The notes beneath the pieces are model-generated. The model had not been told where the DNA came from. It ran no database searches and saw only the letters and a program-made list of their open reading frames with translations. From the NCBI GenBank assembly GCA_022579005.1, contig MU401613.1, positions 1 to 64,000 on the forward strand: 64,000 bases of DNA, given 5' to 3'. The position numbers and the translations under genes are program-made. Below are positions 52,880 to 64,000 of this stretch, piece after piece; the first letter of the stretch is position 1, and each line of letters starts with the position of its first letter. The DNA is from Poronia punctata (lineage: Eukaryota > Ascomycota > Sordariomycetes > Xylariales > Xylariaceae).

Positions 52880-54076
52880 TCGGCAGACACCCCTACACCT
52901 TAAGCAAGAGCACAGAGGCAAAGGCCGGCAGAACAGGCCTTAGCTTTACGTTGCATTTCCTATTCTATCCAGTACTCTGCAGCCAATAAAATCAGTTACT
53001 GTAAAGCAGAGTTACATACAACGACATATGTTGGGTAGTACCGGTAAATATGGTGTACTTCTCCGTGCTCCACAACCTCCGGCTGGAGTCGCCCTCTCAA
53101 ATGCACTAACTCAACGGAGATCCGCACTTAGCTGTCCATTACGTCATTGCGACATACCTAGTTTTCTCTACAGTGTACACGGTGTTAATATTACTGTCTC
53201 TTTAGTAAGTTAGGTAGGTAATGGGCAGCGCCGTTGCCTTCCTACATAAGATATTTAACAGCAGGTTTTCCACAGGATAGTGCAATATCTGGGGGTCTCT
53301 TTCCCTCATCTGGAAATCTGGTGCAAACCTGAAGCCTTAAAAGCAAAAATCACAGGAGCGTATAAGGTAGACTCTGTCCTGGCAGCCCTAGTACGTGTAG
53401 GTGCGGAGATATATCCTTTGAATACGTAAAATAATATTATACCCGGGAGGGTTGAAAGAACAGTAACCCTTTTAACAATTTACAAGTACCGAGTAGGTGC
53501 TTTTCTCCCATTTCCAACCATTTGTCTGTCGAGTTTCTTCGATTGCTTTCTTTGTGTACTCTTGTTGATTACTAACTGAGTGCGAGGGGCCACCTGCGAT
53601 GAAAGTCACCAGGTACCTGGCGACCTCGCATAAGTACCCAGGCCCACCTTAAGCAACTAGACCCACTTACCTTCATACTACCTATACCTCAATGACATAC
53701 CCCACCCCAGGCGCATCTACGTATATGAATCTCTATCTGTATATGTACCATGTCTCCCCTCAGCGTTCCTATATTTCACCAACTCCATTTACTGATTCTA
53801 CACATTGTAAAATACTACATTTTTAATTTTTACCTCTGACTAAAACTATATACGTCAGAGACGAGACTTGTACCAAGGAATAATATTAGCCCGCCTAGTT
53901 AGTGATAGGCGCAAACCCCCCCCCCCCCCCAACTCCACCCGCCTCAGGCTATTGTGTATAAGTTGATCGCCACATTGTCATCATCGCTTCCCACACCCAC
54001 TACACTTCCTTGACGACTCCCATTCTTCTCAGTCAGCACATACAACTGGGTTATTGTTCTGGATTATCCTATCAGC
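52880..54076. other. 5' region of the Rpn4-like gene
   Basis: About 1.2 kb without a supported gene, containing the promoter and leader of the downstream regulator. A run of 15 C lies at 53916-53930, some 150 bp before the start codon; it may be a poly-pyrimidine promoter element or slightly wrong in length. A short open frame at 53028-53213 has no recognisable features. Confidence 0.5.
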
Positions 54077-56137
54077 ATGATGGTCATGAAAAATAATCCT
54101 CGCCAGAGGAATTATCCTCAGTACTACAACTCAGGGCTAGAACAACGCCTCCCACGGAATTCCCATGAACGACAGCAGCAGCACTTAGAACTACCTACCG
54201 ATTTCCCCATGTCGGATACAAGCATTCTCCAGCCCCCCGCTGGTCGGAACCAGTGCTTTCGTAGGGCACCCACGACCCCGAACAGGAACAGTTTGAACTC
54301 GACGCCAGACCTGATGTCTTCAGAACCATGGATGGGGAATGGCCAACAGATAACAGGGCAAGCGCGCCGGTTTGAACACCAACGAGATGCGTCCCTATCG
54401 TCTATAGGATCCAACGCACCAGTTTCGCCTTATAACACCAACACGGTGAACCCGCAGATCGCTGTCGCCGATTCCGTTTCCGAAGGCCTTCATGAGATGG
54501 GAAACGCTACCGAAAACAACTACACGTTCGCTGTGGTCAAGCCCATTTCCACATTCGATGGCTACTATCAGAACGGTTTTGGCGATAACCTCACTAGCCA
54601 CGGTACTGGGCTAAATGGCCAGCACAATAATATAGGCGATATGAGCATACCAGACGAGCCTCCAGCTCTGATTAGGCCACAGCAGCAGCTAGGACAAGCG
54701 GGTTTGGCCCCAGGAGTTCAGGCCTCCAATGCGTCGGCCCGTTCGGCAGCGAGTTCGGTAGGTGGCGACTCGCCGGTTACGCCTTCCCTTCCTGAACATG
54801 ATGGCGGAAAAAATGGTGAGGCGCCCGAATCCCCGCTACTATTCCTCCCTCCCACAGATTCCCAGCAAACTCTGGATTTGGGCCTCTGCCCACATCATAC
54901 AAGCAATTGCTCACACTCATCGTGCGCCTTCACAGCGTTCCCGCCTAATAACCCTCTTAAGCTCGATCGAACTGTTACCGACGCGTTTGGGGATGAGCTA
55001 TACGACTCGAGCTTTGGGATGCAATCGTCAACACCTACGTCAAAGTCTCATGCAACCGTACCATCATCGACCAATGGTCTATTCCAGAACCGACTGCACG
55101 CGGCCAACACCCAACACCTTGCTGCTGCCCAGTCGCCCACTTCTAACGATTCCCGAGACCTCTCTCCCTTCCGCCAGGGCTCCCCGTACGCCTCAGATAT
55201 ATCTGAATTTCCTTCAGCAGGTACGAATAAGGCACGGTTAGAATCCGAACGGCAGCGCAGGGAGAGGAGCGAAGCCGAGCAGAGACACAGACAGCAACAA
55301 AAGTTAGCGCAAAACTCGCACAGTAGACTTGAGCACCAGGCCGCACCAACAACCATATCCCCCAAGGACGCCGTGTTAGATTTCAATGAGTCGGAATGCG
55401 ATTCGAGCTTTCCTTTGTTCTCGCCCCAGGAGATCAGCGCGTACAGCAGAGGAACCCAAAGGAACAGGAGCGCCATAAACGGTGCCGGACCACAGCAACC
55501 CGTGTCGCCTTTCCAATCCATGCCCCAGACGCCGGTGCGTAGTAGTTTTGACTTCTCAATGTCATCCAACCCCCCGGTGGCACATACGTATCATCTCGCC
55601 CCGGGTCAGAACCCGCAACAAACACCGTCAGTATCGGCCTACTCTCGCGTGAGTTCGGCAGAAGTAAGCAGCGCCGATCTCAGCAGCAGCGACGGCCACG
55701 TGAAGCGACCAGATAGGACTGCTGCAGACGGGGGCACTTACACTTGTACTTACCATGGCTGTACGCTGCGATTTGAGACGCCGGCATTGCTTCAGAAGCA
55801 CAAAAGGGAAGGCCATCGGCAAACAAATGTGCTGAATTACCTACGAGACCCGGTCGCGTCGGTGAACAGCGCCGCCAATAGCCAGGCTGGGCCACATAGG
55901 TGCGACAGGATTAATCCAAGCACGGGGAAGCCATGCAACACGGTTTTCTCACGACCATACGATCTTACGAGGCACGAAGACACAATTCACAATGCACGCA
56001 AGAAGAAAGTGAAATGTGATTTGTGCACGGAGGAAAAGACATTCAGCCGGGCTGATGCGCTCACAAGGCATTATCGTGTATGCCATCCAGACGTTGAGCT
56101 CCAGGGAAAGCACCGCAAAAGAGGTCTAGGGTTGTGA
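54077..56137 (+). CDS. rpn4: Rpn4-like C2H2 zinc-finger transcription factor
   Basis: A single 686-residue open frame without introns. The N-terminal 550 residues are low-complexity (Ser, Asn, Gln, Pro) with a Glu/Arg/Gln-rich probable coiled stretch near 390-420 (RQRRERSEAEQRHRQQQK). Three fingers lie at the C terminus: about 555-578 (CTYHGCTLRFE...HKREGH), 609-640 (CDRINPSTGKPCNTVFSRPYDLTRHEDTIH) and 647-672 (CDLCTEEKTFSRADALTRHYRVCH). The pair of motifs FSRPYDLxRHxDTIH and KTFSRxDALxRH is characteristic of yeast Rpn4, which activates proteasome genes and is itself a short-lived protein. The role here is inferred from this match; I recall the family motif and could not search for it. ATG codons lie at residues 1, 2 and 4, so the exact start is uncertain by a few residues. 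Confidence 0.82.
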   Translation: MMVMKNNPRQRNYPQYYNSGLEQRLPRNSHERQQQHLELPTDFPMSDTSILQPPAGRNQCFRRAPTTPNRNSLNSTPDLMSSEPWMGNGQQITGQARRFEHQRDASLSSIGSNAPVSPYNTNTVNPQIAVADSVSEGLHEMGNATENNYTFAVVKPISTFDGYYQNGFGDNLTSHGTGLNGQHNNIGDMSIPDEPPALIRPQQQLGQAGLAPGVQASNASARSAASSVGGDSPVTPSLPEHDGGKNGEAPESPLLFLPPTDSQQTLDLGLCPHHTSNCSHSSCAFTAFPPNNPLKLDRTVTDAFGDELYDSSFGMQSSTPTSKSHATVPSSTNGLFQNRLHAANTQHLAAAQSPTSNDSRDLSPFRQGSPYASDISEFPSAGTNKARLESERQRRERSEAEQRHRQQQKLAQNSHSRLEHQAAPTTISPKDAVLDFNESECDSSFPLFSPQEISAYSRGTQRNRSAINGAGPQQPVSPFQSMPQTPVRSSFDFSMSSNPPVAHTYHLAPGQNPQQTPSVSAYSRVSSAEVSSADLSSSDGHVKRPDRTAADGGTYTCTYHGCTLRFETPALLQKHKREGHRQTNVLNYLRDPVASVNSAANSQAGPHRCDRINPSTGKPCNTVFSRPYDLTRHEDTIHNARKKKVKCDLCTEEKTFSRADALTRHYRVCHPDVELQGKHRKRGLGL

Positions 56138-58105
56138 CGGCGCACCGATGGTGATGTCTCCCGCTACGAGCACATCCACAACCGCAACCGAAGCCACGGC
56201 TACAGCGGTAATCATGAGAGCTTGGGTACAACAGCATGCCTATAGTTGCCGGCCAAGCAATATTGGGCAATACCTAGGGTCATTCCTACCTCGTTTGCGT
56301 TATGGTACGACCCCCAGTTATAAACAAAGTTTCAGAACGCGGCGATGCGACGGCGATTACTGAAGGTCTGGCTACGTGCAGACCCATTCCCGTTACGTTG
56401 CGCCTTATTCACGAGGGCGTCTACTAGCGCTTGGTGGTCATTGCGATCATGGTAGTTGGAAGAGGTACCTGGAAGATTGGGTTAGACAGACTCTGTGGGG
56501 GCGTTGTGTGGAGAACGTCTGGTTCAGTACTGAAAATCAGGGTCCAACCTCACTAGCGCTCATGCAGGGACCTCTGGGAAGCTTCCCAATTGAGGATGTC
56601 GGGGCGTCGGGAACTGGTCGTGGCAGGACCCTACATGGCACCCCTACCTGGTCCCAAACGCCTTCTCGGCATCACGGTGGGCCCCATGCCCCTCTGCCAT
56701 GAAATCGGCTTCTCTGATTGGCCCACGAGATCTTTGCTATGACGTTTACCCGCACCCACCGTGTGTTCCAATGCATCATCCAAGATACCACATACGTCAC
56801 GCCACGCCTTGGTGGTCTCCATCTGACCATTACGTCTTGGTATGCTTTGACGACATACCACTTGTCGACATGGTCAATCTGTATTATTATATCACTGCAA
56901 TCCGAAATCGGCAGCCCTTCCTATACTGCATAGTGAATCATGGCGTCAAGCGTTTGCGGCCTTTTCTTTTCTTTGTCATTTTGTCTTGCTCCTAGTCTGG
57001 CCTCTTCGGCTCAGTCCACACCCACTTTGTCTACATTGGCGAGAGTAGGAAAAGAAAAACTGTTGCCGAGGCGTCAAGGCCATGGTGTACATTTCTATTG
57101 TGGCACTCACATGCCGGTTGGGGGTGTGCGATCAAGATTTGGTTATTTCTCAGACCTTGTTTTTTGTTTTTCTGTTTTATACTTTGATTTCGCTTTGCCA
57201 AATCTGCCATTACTTCCTAATCTCAATTTTGTTACGTCATCTACACTAGAAGGCGGAAGTGGTGTCTCTCAAGGCGTTGTCTGGGTGGAATAAGACGTTA
57301 CCTCCCAGTTGCTTGGTTCCCTGTTATGGTTTTGCAAGTATACCTTCCTTTTTGCCTTTGCCTTGTGGTTTTTCCCCCTTTTCTACCCCTTTTTTATCAC
57401 GCAATTTGGATAACGGGAACAAGACATTACGAATCTGCATATGACGATAGGTATAGACGGATCGCTAGGCAAAGGAGGAACACCCTAAAACGGACAGGGG
57501 CTTACTTTATGAGGTCATATTTAGCCAAAAAGGTTGAGGTGTGTGCTGCACCTACAAGTTACTGGTTTTGGATTGCCTGTCTCGCTTGTCTTACTGTATA
57601 AGTACTAAATGTATATTTGATAGATGCAAAATCTACCGCAAAATGTATGATGATGAGATATTATAATCATGTCCGTAAGATGTGCATGGGCTTACAGAAC
57701 TGGGCATAGCTGCATTTTTCTTTGTATCACCCCCTCTCCCTGGCGGGTTTCTTTGACCAGGCCTGCACACGATAGAGGTGCTTGAACATACACAGGATTG
57801 TCCTAACTTAGTTAGCTATATTAGAATAATGTCTATTTGCACACCTATCCGATGCGGGCAGTCATCGGCGCGCTCCTATCAGACAGGATTTGACTGCCCT
57901 CAAACCAGCCAGCCAGCCATCTCGACAGGGCCCACTAAATCCAAATTGAAGCTACTACCTACCTACCTAACCTACCGTCTTTCCTAACATAAACCCGAAG
58001 AGAGGTCACGTGGGGTGGTAAGGGGCGGCTGGCTGCCAAGGAACTTGCAGCCACAGTCGCGCCATTATAGTTAGCCCGGACCCACCTAAGATAGACGTTA
58101 AAATT

Positions 58106-58136
<31 letters not shown>

Positions 58137-58948
58137 CTACCTAACCTAGGTAGACCAAGATATGTACACGTGCAGTGGTTGAGCTGTGTTGCTCATTCTA
58201 CGTAGTCACTATTGCTAACGTTGTTTAATAGACACACTTGGTGCGCGACTAGTATGTCTCAACAGGTTTAAAAAATATATAACCTGTATAAAGTTAGGCA
58301 AGTCAACACGTAGCAGAAGACAGAAGACAGCCTTGCATGCATAGAATTAGCGTGCGTTACCTATATAGGCATGGATGGTAACTCCATGTACATGTCAGTC
58401 TATTAGCAGTAAGTTAATGAATCAATTTTGCTAAGCTGGAGGTCTGGCTTATCAAAGTAAGCTTTAAGCTAGACAAAGTTGTGCATAGAAGGAGGCTTAA
58501 CTGGCGATATATGCTACTTGTTCATACCTAGTGCACGTAAGACCATGCATGACTAAAAACATGCTAGCGCACACCGTATAACATGCAACATCTGCACCGG
58601 CAGTGCCGCCAAGTAAGCACGCCCCGGGAAAGAGGTAGGTCTAGCTAATCTAAATATAAATCTCTTTTCTATCTAGTCTGCAAGCTAGGCAAACCAAACA
58701 CTACTGCTAGTAGGGAGGTCGTCGTTAGCAGTAGCTTTCTCTCAGTCGCCTGTCGATATATAAGACCTTGAGGTCACCAACACCCGGGAATGCGCTGCAG
58801 CCCGGGGTTGTGGCTCATGTCCACATGCTATCTAGCCCTCGAGTCCTCGACCACGGGTCGCATCTGTCACTCCCCCAGCACTGCTGCTCTTGCATCCGAG
58901 AACAAGGGCGTGATACCTGTCCAGAGTTGGAACTAAGAAACCGATTGA
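56138..58948. other. 2.8-kb gene-free region between two converging genes
   Basis: The Rpn4-like gene and the AROM gene both end toward this region. Open frames of 60-117 codons overlap on several frames and lack recognisable domains. It holds an ACT microsatellite and many TACCTACC/CCTAGG words near 57960 and 58140. Confidence 0.5.
58107..58136. repeat. (ACT)10 microsatellite
   Basis: About ten perfect ACT units, followed by ACCTACCTAACCTAGGTAG. Non-coding. Confidence 0.85.

Positions 58949-64000
<5,052 letters not shown>

Overview
The window is nuclear DNA of a filamentous ascomycete (Pezizomycotina, probably a Sordariomycete; I cannot name the genus). The grounds are short spliceosomal introns of 62-163 nt with GT...AG ends and gctaac/actaac-type branch sites, an intronless five-domain AROM gene, a divergent histone H3-H4 pair, and two very AT-rich blocks with the look of repeat-induced point mutation (RIP).

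Layout. 1-4650: RIP-type AT-rich DNA. 5122-8437 (+): four-exon DDHD-domain phospholipase. 8438-17667: long gene-free stretch with simple repeats and a small assembly gap. 17668-19067 (-): two-exon C2H2 transcription factor. 19068-22906: gene-free. 22907-33197: compact housekeeping block of RNA polymerase I largest subunit (-), splicing factor Prp3 (+, divergent from it) and TFIIH helicase Rad3/XPD (-, convergent with prp3). 33905-44228: second AT-rich block, holding a 6.8-kb LTR retrotransposon (36097-42879) with both LTRs and a TTAAG target-site duplication still visible. 45141-45972: an 832-bp element with 106-bp terminal direct repeats, a TRIM candidate. 46344-48817: histone H3 (-) and H4 (+). 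52627-52874: solo LTR of the same family as the 6.8-kb element, much less mutated. 54077-56137 (+): Rpn4-like C2H2 factor. 58949-63640 (-): AROM pentafunctional shikimate enzyme.

The genes do not form one pathway. They are core functions (rRNA transcription, splicing, transcription/repair, chromatin, aromatic amino acid synthesis, lipid metabolism) plus two regulators, separated by large intergenic spaces and repeat islands. I rebuilt exon structures by hand from splice signals, reading frame and family motifs; where both frame and family sequence agree across the junction I regard them as firm. The most unusual content is the repeat biology: a retroelement family caught as one complete heavily mutated copy and one lightly mutated solo LTR, and a separate miniature LTR-type element near the H3 gene. 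I found no convincing tRNA, rRNA, CRISPR or secondary-metabolite genes.
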